Source: Cryptobacteroides sp934698975 (lineage in GTDB: Bacteria > Bacteroidota > Bacteroidia > Bacteroidales > UBA932). Taken from it: a DNA stretch of 64,000 bases. Location: contig CAKUVR010000001.1 of the NCBI GenBank assembly GCA_934698975.1, positions 62,001 to 126,000 on the forward strand, read 5' to 3'. Below are positions 53,873-64,000 of the stretch, piece after piece. Each line of letters begins with the position of its first letter. Positions within the stretch are counted from its first letter, which is position 1. The notes below the pieces were generated by a model. The model had not been told where the DNA came from, did not search any database, and saw only the letters and a list, made by a program, of their open reading frames with translations. Position numbers and translations under genes: made by a program.

Positions 53873-56314
53873 CTACCTCAATGTGGCTCCATACTCGTTC
53901 TGGAATGTCGAGAGAAGCTTCTTCATTATTCTCTCCACATCCTCATCAGTAAGGGTCTTTTCAAGATCCTGAAGCACGAACCCAAGGGCGTACTGCTTCT
54001 TGCCCGCAGGAATCTTGTCTCCACGATAGACATCGAACAGGGTAACCTGCTTGAGAAGTTTCTTGCCGGCCTTGAACGAACTCTTGTAGAGGTCTGCATA
54101 GCTTACGCTCTCGTCAAGCAGAAGCGCGAAATCCCTTCTGACCTCCGGGAACTTAGGCATCTCCTTAAAGGCCACCTTGTCCCTCTTGACAAGTTGGAAC
54201 AGCGTGTTCCAGTTGATCTCGGCGGCGAACACAGGCTGGCGGATGCCGAACTTCTTCGCGATAGCCGGAGCGACCGTTCCAAGAACCGCAAGCGGCAGAT
54301 GCTGCCCAGGAAGAGCATAAGCGACACCCTCACTGAATATGTCAGCGGGAGCCGCGGTGGCCTCCATCTGGTAAAGATTGGCTCCGAAGCGTCTCAGGAG
54401 CAGATCCACATAGCCTTTCAGCTCAAAGAAGCTGCTCTTGCCAGGCTGGCTGTTCCATGACTTCTCCGGAGTTCCGGTCACGAACATAGAGAATGCAGGA
54501 TGCTCCTCGTAGGAGGCGAGCGTCTTGCCGTCCATCTCAGGATTACGGCTGTAAACGGAGCCATATTCAAAGAGCTTCATAGACGAGATCTGGCGGTTCA
54601 GATTGTAGGCGACAACCTCAAGACCACTGAATATGAGGGTCTGCCTCATCACGTTCAAGTCGGAGCTCAGAGGGTTGACGATCGTAACGCTCTTCTCCTC
54701 AGGATAGGTAGTAAGTTCCTTATAGTAAGCGCCCTTGGTGAGGGAATTGTTCATTATCTCGACGAATCCGTTGGCAGCAAGGAAGTTGGAGATTCCGTTG
54801 CGGATGGCCTCAGGCTCCGGCGAAGGGGTGGCGTTGACGGACATCTTCATGTGCTGAGGCAGGTCGATGTTGTTGTAGCCGTAGATTCGGAGGATTTCCT
54901 CGACAACGTCACACTCCCTCGTCACATCGATCATGTAGGACGGGGCGGCCACCTTCGCGCCACCCTCACGCTTCTCGATGAACTCGTATGTAAGGGCTGA
55001 GAGAATCCTCTCGATCGTGCCATGGCCGATTTTCTTGCCGATGAACCTCTCGATACGGTCGTAGTCCAGATCGATTACCTTCTTTTCGATCTTCACAGGA
55101 TAGAACTCCTCGATTCCTCCGACAATCTCTCCGCCGGCCACCTCCTGAATCAGGAGAGCGGCGCGCTTGGCGGCATATTCATTGATTCCAGGGTCAGCCC
55201 CTCTCTCGTAACGGAAGGAGGCGTCTGTCTGGAGGGTATGTCTCTTGGATGTCTTGCGGATCGAGCCAGGATCGAAGTAGGCGCTCTCGACGAAGACATT
55301 GACAGTGCCGGCCTTGACACCGGAATCAATGCCGCCGAACACTCCGGCAATGCACATAGGGCCGTCGGCGTTGGCGATGACGATATCCTCGGCTGAGAGT
55401 TTTCTCTCGACCTCGTCAAGAGTAGTGATTTTCTCTCCCTCGGCCGCCCTTCTCACGATCACCTTGCCGCCGCTGATCTTGTCCGCGTCGAACGTGTGCA
55501 GAGGCTGTCCGAGTTCAAAAAGCACGAAATTGGAGACATCTACGACATTGTCGATAGGCCTGAGACCGATCGACATCAACTTCTTCTGAAGCCATTCCGG
55601 AGACGGACCAACCTTCACGCCCTTGATCGTGATTCCGCAATAACGAGGAGCGGCGGTGGCGTCCCACACCTCCACAGGGATCCCTTTTCCCTCACCAGGT
55701 TTCCAAGCATCCACTGAAGGATACCTGAACGAGCAAGGAATATCATTGAGCGTCATCCAAGCGTACAGGTCGCGTGCCACACCGATGTGCGACGCGGCGT
55801 CTACCCTGTTGGCTGTGATTTCATATTCGATGACAGCCTCAGTCTTGAGATGGAGATATTCCTTGGCCGGCATTCCGACTGGAGCGTCGGCAGGAAGAAC
55901 CTTTATGCCAGCGTGGTCGTTGCCGATTCCGAGTTCGTCCTCAGCGCAGATCATTCCGAAAGATTCCACACCACGGATCTTGGATTTCTTGATCTTGAAG
56001 TCACCAGGAAGCACCGCACCGATCCTCGCGAAGAGGACTTTCTGTCCGGCAGCCACGTTCGGTGCCCCGCAGACAACGGTCAGAGGCTCGCCCGTACCGT
56101 CATTCACCTTCGTGATGTGAAGATGGTCCGAATCAGGATGCGCCCCACACTCAAGCACCTCGGCGACAACCACTCCGGCGAGTCCGCCGGGGATTTCCTC
56201 CTGTTCCTCGACACCGTCAACCTCGATTCCAATAGCTGTCATAGCATCCGCGATCTGCTGCGGAGTGAGATCGGATTTCAGATAATCCTTAAGCCAATCG
56301 TAAGAAAGTTTCAT
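53873..56314 (-). CDS. pheT: Phenylalanine-tRNA ligase beta subunit
   Basis: 813 residues. N-terminal tRNA-binding (OB) domain (VVVAEVLECGAHPDSDHLHITKV split over the motif), B3/4 editing domain, B5 domain with DNVVDVSNFVLFELGQPLHTFD, the catalytic-like core, and the C-terminal FDX-ACB domain (FPEVRRDFALLLDESVSY). It charges tRNA-Phe with the alpha subunit, whose gene is not in this window. ftsY lies 12 bp upstream on the same strand. Confidence 0.97.
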   Translation of the reverse strand: MKLSYDWLKDYLKSDLTPQQIADAMTAIGIEVDGVEEQEEIPGGLAGVVVAEVLECGAHPDSDHLHITKVNDGTGEPLTVVCGAPNVAAGQKVLFARIGAVLPGDFKIKKSKIRGVESFGMICAEDELGIGNDHAGIKVLPADAPVGMPAKEYLHLKTEAVIEYEITANRVDAASHIGVARDLYAWMTLNDIPCSFRYPSVDAWKPGEGKGIPVEVWDATAAPRYCGITIKGVKVGPSPEWLQKKLMSIGLRPIDNVVDVSNFVLFELGQPLHTFDADKISGGKVIVRRAAEGEKITTLDEVERKLSAEDIVIANADGPMCIAGVFGGIDSGVKAGTVNVFVESAYFDPGSIRKTSKRHTLQTDASFRYERGADPGINEYAAKRAALLIQEVAGGEIVGGIEEFYPVKIEKKVIDLDYDRIERFIGKKIGHGTIERILSALTYEFIEKREGGAKVAAPSYMIDVTRECDVVEEILRIYGYNNIDLPQHMKMSVNATPSPEPEAIRNGISNFLAANGFVEIMNNSLTKGAYYKELTTYPEEKSVTIVNPLSSDLNVMRQTLIFSGLEVVAYNLNRQISSMKLFEYGSVYSRNPEMDGKTLASYEEHPAFSMFVTGTPEKSWNSQPGKSSFFELKGYVDLLLRRFGANLYQMEATAAPADIFSEGVAYALPGQHLPLAVLGTVAPAIAKKFGIRQPVFAAEINWNTLFQLVKRDKVAFKEMPKFPEVRRDFALLLDESVSYADLYKSSFKAGKKLLKQVTLFDVYRGDKIPAGKKQYALGFVLQDLEKTLTDEDVERIMKKLLSTFQNEYGATLR

Positions 56315-56326
56315 ATATGTAATGTT

Positions 56327-57259
56327 TTATTTGTCAATATCCTCTCTGGAAAACAGTGAGCCCACGAACTCCTTCTTGTCAAAAACTTTGAGGTCATCGA
56401 TGCCCTCGCCGATTCCGATGAACTTGACCGGAACTTTAAGCTGGTCAACAATTCCGATGACGACTCCGCCTTTCGCCGTGCCGTCCAGTTTGGTGATCGC
56501 AAGCGAGGTGATGTCCGTGGCCCGGGAGAATTCCTTGGCCTGATGGTAGGCATTCTGACCGGTGGACGCGTCCAGCACAAGAAGCACTTCGTGCGGGGCA
56601 TCCGGAATGACCTTTCGCATCACGTTACGGATCTTGGTCAACTCATTCATCAGGTCAATCCTGTTGTGGAGCCTTCCTGCCGTGTCTATCAGAACGACAT
56701 CCGCACCTTTCGCAACGGCGGACTTGACCGTGTCAAAAGCCACGGACGCCGGATCCGAGCCCATTCCTTGCTTGACAATCTCGACACCTGCCCTGTCAGC
56801 CCAGATCTGAAGTTGGTCCACAGCGGCAGCGCGGAATGTATCGGCGGCGCCAATCATCACCTTCTTGCCCATGGCTTTGTAACGGGCGGCAAGTTTGCCG
56901 ATGGTCGTGGTCTTCCCCACGCCGTTCACTCCGACAACCATCACGACAAGAGGTTTCTTCGTAAGGTCGAACGGTTCCTTAGGTGATTCTTCTCCATCAA
57001 CATCCAGCAACATGCCTATCTCGTCACGAAGCATATCCACCAACTCGTCGAAAGACATATATTTGTCCTTGCTGACCCTTTCCTCAAGGCTGTCAACAAT
57101 CTTGAGTGTGGTGTCCACACCCATATCCGATGCGACCAAGGCTTCCTCGATGGCGTCGAGGACGCTGTCGTCCACCTTGGACTTGCCGATTATCGACCTT
57201 GAAAGCCTCTGGAAGAAGCCCTCCTTCGTCTTCTTGACTCCTCTGTCAAACAGTCCCAT
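56327..57259 (-). CDS. ftsY: Signal recognition particle receptor FtsY
   Basis: 310 residues of the SRP GTPase NG domain: helical N domain, then GVNGVGKTTTIGKLAARYK (P-loop), DTFRAAAVDQL, DVVLIDTAGRLHN, and AITKLDGTAKGG. It has no long acidic A domain, as is usual in Bacteroidetes. It receives SRP-ribosome complexes at the inner membrane. It lies between the terminator of the ribosomal cluster and pheT. Confidence 0.97.
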   Translation of the reverse strand: MGLFDRGVKKTKEGFFQRLSRSIIGKSKVDDSVLDAIEEALVASDMGVDTTLKIVDSLEERVSKDKYMSFDELVDMLRDEIGMLLDVDGEESPKEPFDLTKKPLVVMVVGVNGVGKTTTIGKLAARYKAMGKKVMIGAADTFRAAAVDQLQIWADRAGVEIVKQGMGSDPASVAFDTVKSAVAKGADVVLIDTAGRLHNRIDLMNELTKIRNVMRKVIPDAPHEVLLVLDASTGQNAYHQAKEFSRATDITSLAITKLDGTAKGGVVIGIVDQLKVPVKFIGIGEGIDDLKVFDKKEFVGSLFSREDIDK

Positions 57260-57328
57260 AACGTTATCATTTGTAAACTTACAAATTTAGTGAAAACTGA
57301 GCGCAATGTGAAATTTATTTCAACACAA

Positions 57329-57357
57329 AAAGCGCAGACGGAATCCGTCTGCGCTTT
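57329..57357 (-). terminator. Terminator of the rpmB-rpmG-DUF4295 operon
   Basis: A perfect 13-bp stem (57329-57341 and 57345-57357, loop ATT on the minus strand) followed by TTTTTGTGTT, 22 bp after the DUF4295 stop codon. Confidence 0.9.
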
Positions 57358-57378
57358 CTCTATCATATTCTCGGAAAA

Positions 57379-57540
57379 TTACTTCTTTGTGTCGAAGAAA
57401 TCCTTTGTCTTGTCAGCCTCAACGAGGAGTTCAGTGAAGACGTAAGCTCCGGTCTTTGGTGACTTGTCCATACGGATGCACTTCACCATGCTCTTTGCGC
57501 CAGCTTTGGCGGCGAATGTAGCGACTGCTTTCTTTGCCAT
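57379..57540 (-). CDS. DUF4295 small ribosome-linked protein
   Basis: 53 residues, MAKKAVATFAAKAGAKSMVK then CIRMDKSPKTGAYVFTELLV, ending DFFDTKK. This small protein follows rpmG in nearly all Bacteroidetes and is probably ribosome- or rRNA-linked, though its role is unproven. It is the last gene of the operon, 17 bp after rpmG. Confidence 0.93.
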   Translation of the reverse strand: MAKKAVATFAAKAGAKSMVKCIRMDKSPKTGAYVFTELLVEADKTKDFFDTKK

Positions 57541-57557
57541 AGTCTATATCTCCAAAA

Positions 57558-57746
57558 TTACTTGATTTCACGATGAACAGTCACCTTGTGGAGGTAAGGA
57601 TTGTACTTCTTACGCTCGATACGCTCAGGAGTGTTCTTCTTGTTCTTGGTTGTGATGTACCTTGAGATTCCCGGCACACCGCTTGCTTTCTGCTCAGTGC
57701 ATTCGAGGATGACCTGCACCCTGTTACCTTTTGCTTTCTTTGCCAT
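57558..57746 (-). CDS. rpmG: 50S ribosomal protein L33
   Basis: 62 residues: MAKKAKGNRVQVILECTEQK, SRYITTKNKKNTPERIERKK, YNPYLHKVTVHREIK. It lacks the CxxC pairs of the zinc-binding C+ type, so it is the zinc-free form. It sits between rpmB and DUF4295. Confidence 0.97.
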   Translation of the reverse strand: MAKKAKGNRVQVILECTEQKASGVPGISRYITTKNKKNTPERIERKKYNPYLHKVTVHREIK

Positions 57747-57759
57747 AACTCAATAGATT

Positions 57760-58002
57760 TTAAACAAGGCCGACATATCCTTTTGCCTGAGCCTCTCTGA
57801 GAGCGGCGTCAAGGCCTTTCTTTTCGATGGTTCTCATTCCCTTGCAGGAAACCTTCAGTGTGATGAACCTCTGCTCAGCCTCTGACCAGAACTTCTTGGT
57901 CTTGAGGTTGAGGGCGAACTCGCGCTTGGTGCGAAGCTTGGAGTGAGCGACATTGTTGCCGATCATTCTCTTTCGTCCTGTGATTTGACAAACTTTTGCC
58001 AT
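57760..58002 (-). CDS. rpmB: 50S ribosomal protein L28
   Basis: 80 residues: MAKVCQITGRKRMIGNNVAH, SKLRTKREFALNLKTKKFW, and the basic C-terminus. First gene of the rpmB-rpmG-DUF4295 operon. The N-terminal Cys without a complete CxxC pair suggests a form that does not bind zinc. Confidence 0.97.
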   Translation of the reverse strand: MAKVCQITGRKRMIGNNVAHSKLRTKREFALNLKTKKFWSEAEQRFITLKVSCKGMRTIEKKGLDAALREAQAKGYVGLV

Positions 58003-58045
58003 AATATTTTACTTTTTTATTGATTCAAAATAAATTGCGGGGCTG

Positions 58046-58077
58046 CAAATTTCGCTCTAAATTTTCAGAATCGCAAA
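58046..58077 (-). promoter_or_regulatory. Promoter of the rpmB operon
   Basis: TTTG (58074-58077) and GAAATTTG (58046-58053), 20 bp apart on the minus strand; the -7 element differs from TAnnTTTG in its first base. Confidence 0.45.
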
Positions 58078-58081
58078 TAAA

Positions 58082-59428
58082 TCAGACAATTTTGAAGAAT
58101 CTGCGCCACCGTATGTTATTAGGGAACTTCCGACCGGCATCAGTTGAGAGCCATACCATTGCAGGCCGTCCAACTATGTGATCTTCAGGAACGAATCCCC
58201 AATACCTTGAGTCAAGGGAATTGTGCCTGTTGTCCCCCATCATGAAATAGTAGTCCATCTCGAAAGTGTAGCTTGAAGCCTCCTTCCCGTCAATGAATAT
58301 CTTCCCGTCAGCAGTCGTCCTCAACTCATGCCCCTCGTAGGCGGAGATTATCCTCTCATAAAGAGGGAGATTCTCCAACGTGAGACTGACTGTCGCCCCT
58401 TTCTTGGGAATCCAGAGCGGACCATAATAGTCACGCGTCCATCCGGTATTCTCAGTGAACGGGAACAGACTGAGGTACGAATCCGGGTAATCCGGCGGAT
58501 ACACGTCCAGATTAGGTTCCACACTCACAACGGAAGAGATGTTCCTGACCTCATCAAGCATGGCCTGTGTGAGAGGCATGGCCGGATAGCCCGGCAAACT
58601 ACCATCGAAATAAAGTTCCTCAAGATTGAGGCCCAGTTTCTCAAGAGTCCTTGAATTGATTCTCCCACCTGAAGTCACAACCGTGTATGACAACTGAATC
58701 CCAGAATAGACTTCCTGCTTCTCCCCGTTGGTATAGACCAGACCGTCGATCACCGAGAGAGTGTCCCCGGGAAGAGCCACACATCTCTTGACATAGTGGT
58801 CTCTCTTATCGACAGGACGAACCTTTATCGGACCGCCGCTGGCTATAGTGTAGGCTTTGCCGGCGTTTCTGACCCAAGTGTGGTAGTCTTCGGACGGGAA
58901 ACGGGACAGAACCGTGTCGCCGTCAGGGAAGTTGAACACCACATAGTCACCTCTTCTGACATTCCTGAAGCCTTTCAGACGGCGATAATCATTCTGAATG
59001 AGAGTCGAATAGGACTCCTTGCCGAATATGACATTGTGCGTGAAAGGAATCGAGAGCGGAGTCTGAGGAACTTTCGGGCCGAAAGTCACTTTGCTGACGA
59101 AGAGGTGATCCCCCGTGAAAAGGGAACTCTCCATGGACGATGAAGGAATCTTGAAGGCCTGAAAGAAGAATATGTTGATGAAAGTCACGACGATGACAGC
59201 GAAAATGATGGCATCGAGCCAATCGAGCCATACGTTGCGCTTCTCCCCTTCCTTGTACTCCTTCTTCCAGAACATCCATTTCACCTTGTGGGTGATGTGA
59301 TGGTCAAAGATGACGGCAAGGCCGAAGAGCCACCAATAATTCCCGAGCCAGATCACCCACAGCACATAGAGAACGGACCAGAAGCCCATCCTGACCCATT
59401 TGTTGTGGTATATTTCCCTCAAGCTCAC
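58082..59428 (-). CDS. lepB: Signal peptidase I, large Bacteroidetes form
   Basis: 448 residues. Two hydrophobic segments near the N-terminus (about 13-42 and 68-90) precede the S26 catalytic domain: nucleophile Ser98 in PSSSMESSLFTGD, the general-base Lys in DHYVKRCVALPGDTL, and the late MGDNRHNSLDSRYWGFVPEDHIVGRP split over box E. An insertion of about 130 residues (LSYTVVTSGGRINSRTL to VPEDHI) separates boxes D and E, making it much longer than the typical 250-320. It removes signal peptides at the inner membrane. Confidence 0.93.
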   Translation of the reverse strand: MSLREIYHNKWVRMGFWSVLYVLWVIWLGNYWWLFGLAVIFDHHITHKVKWMFWKKEYKEGEKRNVWLDWLDAIIFAVIVVTFINIFFFQAFKIPSSSMESSLFTGDHLFVSKVTFGPKVPQTPLSIPFTHNVIFGKESYSTLIQNDYRRLKGFRNVRRGDYVVFNFPDGDTVLSRFPSEDYHTWVRNAGKAYTIASGGPIKVRPVDKRDHYVKRCVALPGDTLSVIDGLVYTNGEKQEVYSGIQLSYTVVTSGGRINSRTLEKLGLNLEELYFDGSLPGYPAMPLTQAMLDEVRNISSVVSVEPNLDVYPPDYPDSYLSLFPFTENTGWTRDYYGPLWIPKKGATVSLTLENLPLYERIISAYEGHELRTTADGKIFIDGKEASSYTFEMDYYFMMGDNRHNSLDSRYWGFVPEDHIVGRPAMVWLSTDAGRKFPNNIRWRRFFKIV

Positions 59429-59438
59429 TTTTCAGACA

Positions 59439-59783
59439 CTATTTTACAGAATTGACGATTGCTTCGAACGCCTGCGGGTTGTTCATGGCGAGGTCGGCGA
59501 GAACCTTGCGGTTGAGACCGATGTTCTGCTTTGCGAGCTTGCCCATGAACTGAGAGTAAGAGATGCCGTACTGGCGGGCAGCGGCATTGATTCTCTGGAT
59601 CCAGAGGGCACGGAATGTGCGCTTCTTGGCCTTGCGGTCACGGTAAGCGTAGGTGAGACCTTTCTCGTAAGTGTTTTTCGCTACAGTCCAGACATTCTTT
59701 CTGGAGAGGAAATTACCGCGGGTTCTCTTGAGAATCTTCTTGCGGCGAGCCCTTGAGGCTACTGAATTTACTGATCTTGGCAT
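59439..59783 (-). CDS. rplT: 50S ribosomal protein L20
   Basis: 114 residues: MPRSVNSVASRARRKKILKR, GNFLSRKNVWTVAKNTYEKG, and FRALWIQRINAAARQYGISY. It closes the thrS-infC-rpmI-rplT operon. In other phyla L20 represses this operon through an mRNA leader; I see no obvious tRNA-like leader near infC here. Confidence 0.97.
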   Translation of the reverse strand: MPRSVNSVASRARRKKILKRTRGNFLSRKNVWTVAKNTYEKGLTYAYRDRKAKKRTFRALWIQRINAAARQYGISYSQFMGKLAKQNIGLNRKVLADLAMNNPQAFEAIVNSVK

Positions 59784-59860
59784 AAATTGATCTTTTTCCG
59801 GAGGCAGTGACCGCCCTTAGGCGATGCTTTTCTACTGCGTTCCAAGTTAAACATAAAAAC

Positions 59861-60055
59861 TTACAGGACCAGAAGCTCTTTTACTCTCTTCACGTCATCC
59901 TGATGGAGGATAGCGAAGTGGTCAAGATTTCTCTTACGCTTCTTGGTCTTCTTGGTGAGGATGTGGCTGTGGTAAGCGTGCTTCCTCTTGATTTTTCCCG
60001 ATCCGGTAAGCGTGAAACGCTTTTTGGCACCGGAGTTGGTCTTAAGCTTTGCCAT
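59861..60055 (-). CDS. rpmI: 50S ribosomal protein L35
   Basis: 64 residues: MAKLKTNSGAKKRFTLTGSG, KIKRKHAYHSHILTKKTKKR. Lies 77 bp upstream of rplT; that gap shows no gene. Confidence 0.97.
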   Translation of the reverse strand: MAKLKTNSGAKKRFTLTGSGKIKRKHAYHSHILTKKTKKRKRNLDHFAILHQDDVKRVKELLVL

Positions 60056-60101
60056 TGTTTTAATAAATTAAACGTTAATATTGTTCTCCGCACCAAGCGG
60101 A

Positions 60102-60734
60102 TTACTTTTTCTTCACAGGGGCGATCATCATCGTCATCCTCTTCCCCTCAAGGGTCGGCATGTTCTCCGCGCGGCCATAGTCCTCAAGTTCGACGGCGAA
60201 CCTAAGAAGCTGCTTCTCTCCCTGCTCGGCGAACATGATCGAGCGTCCGCGGAAGAAGATGGTGGCCTTGACCTTTGACCCTTCCTCCAGGAACTCCTGC
60301 GCATGCTTGAGTTTGAACTGGAAATCATGCTCATCGGTGTTAGGCCCGAAACGGATCTCCTTGATGACAATCTTGGAGGCATTCTGCTTCATCTCCTTGG
60401 CCTTCTTCCTCTGCTGATAGAGGTATTTCTGGTAGTCAAGGATCTTGCAGACAGGCGGATCAGCCTTGGCGCTTATCTCTACAAGATCGAGTTCAAGCTC
60501 GTCCGCCATCTTCAAGGCCTTGGAAATCGGGTAGATTCCCGGCTCCGCGATGTTGTCACCGACCAGACGTACCTGGGATGCGGTGATCTCCTCGTTGATG
60601 TTCAGTTCCTCATCCGCCTTCTGACGGACGAAGGGACGCGGTCCGCGCGCTCCAGCGGGTCTCGGACCTACGCTTGGTCGGAATCCGGTGGCTGGTTTAG
60701 GGCCTCCGTAGTGTGGTTTCGGCTTGTAAGGCAT
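60102..60734 (-). CDS. infC: Translation initiation factor IF-3
   Basis: 210 residues from an ordinary ATG, unlike the AUU start used in E. coli for autoregulation. A Pro/Gly/Arg-rich N-terminal tail (about 1-35) precedes the two domains: NEEITASQVRLVGDNIAEPG and the C-terminal RFGPNTDEHDFQFKLKHAQEFL. It checks start codon pairing on the 30S subunit. 60 bp from thrS. Confidence 0.97.
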   Translation of the reverse strand: MPYKPKPHYGGPKPATGFRPSVGPRPAGARGPRPFVRQKADEELNINEEITASQVRLVGDNIAEPGIYPISKALKMADELELDLVEISAKADPPVCKILDYQKYLYQQRKKAKEMKQNASKIVIKEIRFGPNTDEHDFQFKLKHAQEFLEEGSKVKATIFFRGRSIMFAEQGEKQLLRFAVELEDYGRAENMPTLEGKRMTMMIAPVKKK

Positions 60735-60794
60735 TCTGCTCTGTTTAAAACTCTCCTTTAATATTGTTATACATATTCCGCCGCTGACACATCA

Positions 60795-62753
<1,959 letters not shown>

Positions 62754-62845
62754 ACAAAAAAACTAAAATAAATTGGTCTGACCAGTATTTACAGACCAAG
62801 TACTTGAACTTGGCCAGCCATATTATTAGCCAAGGGGCAAAGATA
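62754..62845 (-). promoter_or_regulatory. thrS promoter and leader with alternative hairpins
   Basis: A -7 TATCTTTG (62838-62845, minus strand) gives a leader of about 80 nt. The leader contains two hairpins that share bases: 62773-62780 with 62792-62799 (8 bp, TTGGTCTG) and 62796-62801 with 62808-62813 (6 bp, CCAAGT). They cannot form together. This could be an autoregulatory or attenuation-like switch; in E. coli ThrRS binds its own leader. Confidence 0.5.
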
Positions 62846-62890
62846 CGAAATATTTTGCTATTTTTGCATAAATATTAAAGAGACAGAACA

Positions 62891-63457
62891 ATGAAGAAAG
62901 AGTTTTCGTCAGGCCTTTCCTGGAACAGCGCCGCCTTGGCCGGGCTTGTGATGGGAGCCGCGACCATAGCACTCGATTACCTGCCTATGCTGCCGGCGCT
63001 GCTTGGTGGTGACAGTGTCATAGGCGACCTATTGGGCGGCGTGCTCAAAATCGCCAAGATCATAGTCTGCATCTATCTGTTCCGGGTTCTGATGCTGAGG
63101 TTCTTCAACGCAGTACAAACGGACTATGCCGGACTTCAGCGTTACGGGCTCAAAGTCGCGTTGTTTTCTTCGATCCTGGTAGCCGGATTTTCTATCCTGC
63201 AGATTCTCGTCATAAATCCGGAAATGATGACCCAGACAATCCAGGCCGTGCAGAACACCTATCAGAATGTGATGGACTCCAACACGATGGCCGCAATGGA
63301 GAAGATGATCTCGAAACTTCCGGTAATAACTTTCTTCTCGTCACTGATCTACTGCTACCTTTGGGGCTGGATCCTTTCGACAACCTTCGCCAGAAGGCTT
63401 TTCCCGGTCAACCCGTTCGGGGAGCGCGGTTCAGACGAGCAGAACAACCTTCAATAG
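62891..63457 (+). CDS. DUF4199-family membrane protein
   Basis: 188 residues with four membrane segments (about 12-35, 48-70, 88-110, 142-165) and the DUF4199 layout. Family of unknown function, found next to glycosyltransferase 2 genes in Bacteroidetes, as here (6 bp to the next start). Confidence 0.85.
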   Translation: MKKEFSSGLSWNSAALAGLVMGAATIALDYLPMLPALLGGDSVIGDLLGGVLKIAKIIVCIYLFRVLMLRFFNAVQTDYAGLQRYGLKVALFSSILVAGFSILQILVINPEMMTQTIQAVQNTYQNVMDSNTMAAMEKMISKLPVITFFSSLIYCYLWGWILSTTFARRLFPVNPFGERGSDEQNNLQ

Positions 63458-63463
63458 CATATT

Positions 63464-64000
63464 ATGGAATATTCAAAAGACCTTTCGATAATTGTTCCCC
63501 TCCTGAACGAGGAGGAATCCCTTCCCGAGCTTCTGGCGTGGATCAGAAGCGTGATGAACGCCAACGGGTATGAATATGAAGTCCTGTTCATCGATGACGG
63601 CAGCACCGACGGCTCGTGGGCGAAGATCCAGGAGCTTTCAAAAGGCGATGACAGAATTAAAGGAATATCCTTCCGCCGCAACTACGGCAAGTCCGCAGCC
63701 CTTTACGAAGGCTTTGCCAAGGCCGAGGGACGAGTGGTCGTCACCATGGACGCCGACCTGCAGGACTCCCCGGAGGAGATTCCGGAAATGTACCGGATGG
63801 TCACCGAGAAGGATTACGATGTGGTCTCAGGATGGAAGCAGCACCGTCAGGACAACAAACTGACCAAGAATCTGCCTTCAAAGCTGTACAACGCCACGGC
63901 CCGCTGGATCACCGGCATAAAGCTCCACGACATGAACTGCGGCCTCAAGGCCTACAAAAACGAGGTTGTCAAGAACATCGAGGTGTACGGCGAGATGCAC
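63464..64000 (+). CDS. GT2-family glycosyltransferase (DPM1/GtrB-like), partial
   Basis: The first 179 residues, running off the window. Motifs: LSIIVPLLNEEESLPEL, LFIDDGSTDGSWAKI (DDGS nucleotide-binding), NYGKSAALYEGF, and VVVTMDADLQDSPEEIPEM (DAD metal-binding), then DMNCGLKAYKNEVV. These fit polyprenyl-phosphate sugar transferases; the C-terminal membrane helices would lie outside the window. Co-transcribed with the DUF4199 gene. Confidence 0.92.
   Translation, partial: MEYSKDLSIIVPLLNEEESLPELLAWIRSVMNANGYEYEVLFIDDGSTDGSWAKIQELSKGDDRIKGISFRRNYGKSAALYEGFAKAEGRVVVTMDADLQDSPEEIPEMYRMVTEKDYDVVSGWKQHRQDNKLTKNLPSKLYNATARWITGIKLHDMNCGLKAYKNEVVKNIEVYGEMH

Overview
The window looks like a chromosomal segment of a Bacteroidales bacterium, probably gut-associated and with moderate GC (judged by eye). 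The evidence is a SusC/SusD pair, several promoters of the Bacteroidetes type (TTTG, 19-20 bp, TAnnTTTG), and families largely confined to Bacteroidetes (DUF4295, DUF4296, DUF4199, DUF5106 and DUF5723-like proteins, the tiny Lys/Arg-rich AURKAIP1/Cox24-type protein). I cannot place the genus. I see no integrase, phage, plasmid or CRISPR genes, so most of the window is core chromosome.

Layout. 1-8.0 kb: a mannan/manno-oligosaccharide locus with a SusD-like lipoprotein (cut by the window edge), a SusC-like transporter, a GH5 mannanase-type lipoprotein, an AraC-type regulator, a divergent AGE-family (cello/mannobiose 2-) epimerase and a GntR-type regulator. 8.0-9.8 kb: a small rearranged island holding the 3' end of a lost ATPase copy, a serpin tail remnant, a perfect 23-bp inverted repeat on a promoter, and an intact AAA/DUF4143 ATPase. 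9.8-20.9 kb: reverse-strand housekeeping genes (mltG, glucosaminidase, rnz, rpsA, corA, mntP, recR, murQ, a BadF-type sugar kinase, an SGNH esterase, pnuC). 21-24.3 kb: a large lipoprotein plus a DUF5723-like outer-membrane protein. 24.3-31.1 kb: a Gate-domain membrane protein with a porin, class II aldolase, a TSCPD protein, a two-thioredoxin lipid/periplasmic protein whose end is built from repeats, coaD and ung. 31.2-43.2 kb: lon, HU, the Cox24-like mini-protein, rng, rlmI, a 3'-5' exonuclease, glycerate kinase, a 51-bp tandem array, a hydrolase, pssA, a C1 peptidase and rubrerythrin.

43.2-44.4 kb is a decayed patch (frameshifted secreted peptide, hairpin repeats, outer-membrane protein remnant). 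44.4-53.9 kb holds small accessory genes (DUF1810, a TerB-like protein, a HEMAH metalloprotease-like lipoprotein, a histidine phosphatase), a tRNA-Leu, deoC, a radical SAM protein, an amidohydrolase and a DUF4296 lipoprotein. 53.9-64 kb is translation and secretion: pheT, ftsY, DUF4295-rpmG-rpmB, lepB, rplT-rpmI-infC-thrS, then a DUF4199 protein and a glycosyltransferase cut by the window end.

The most unusual signals are not genes. The hexamer GAATAT/ATATTC is several-fold over-represented on both strands, in all reading frames and between genes. A family of 27-28 nt hairpin elements occurs as a tandem array and as scattered copies. The ATPase/serpin locus has an unusually perfect operator-like palindrome.
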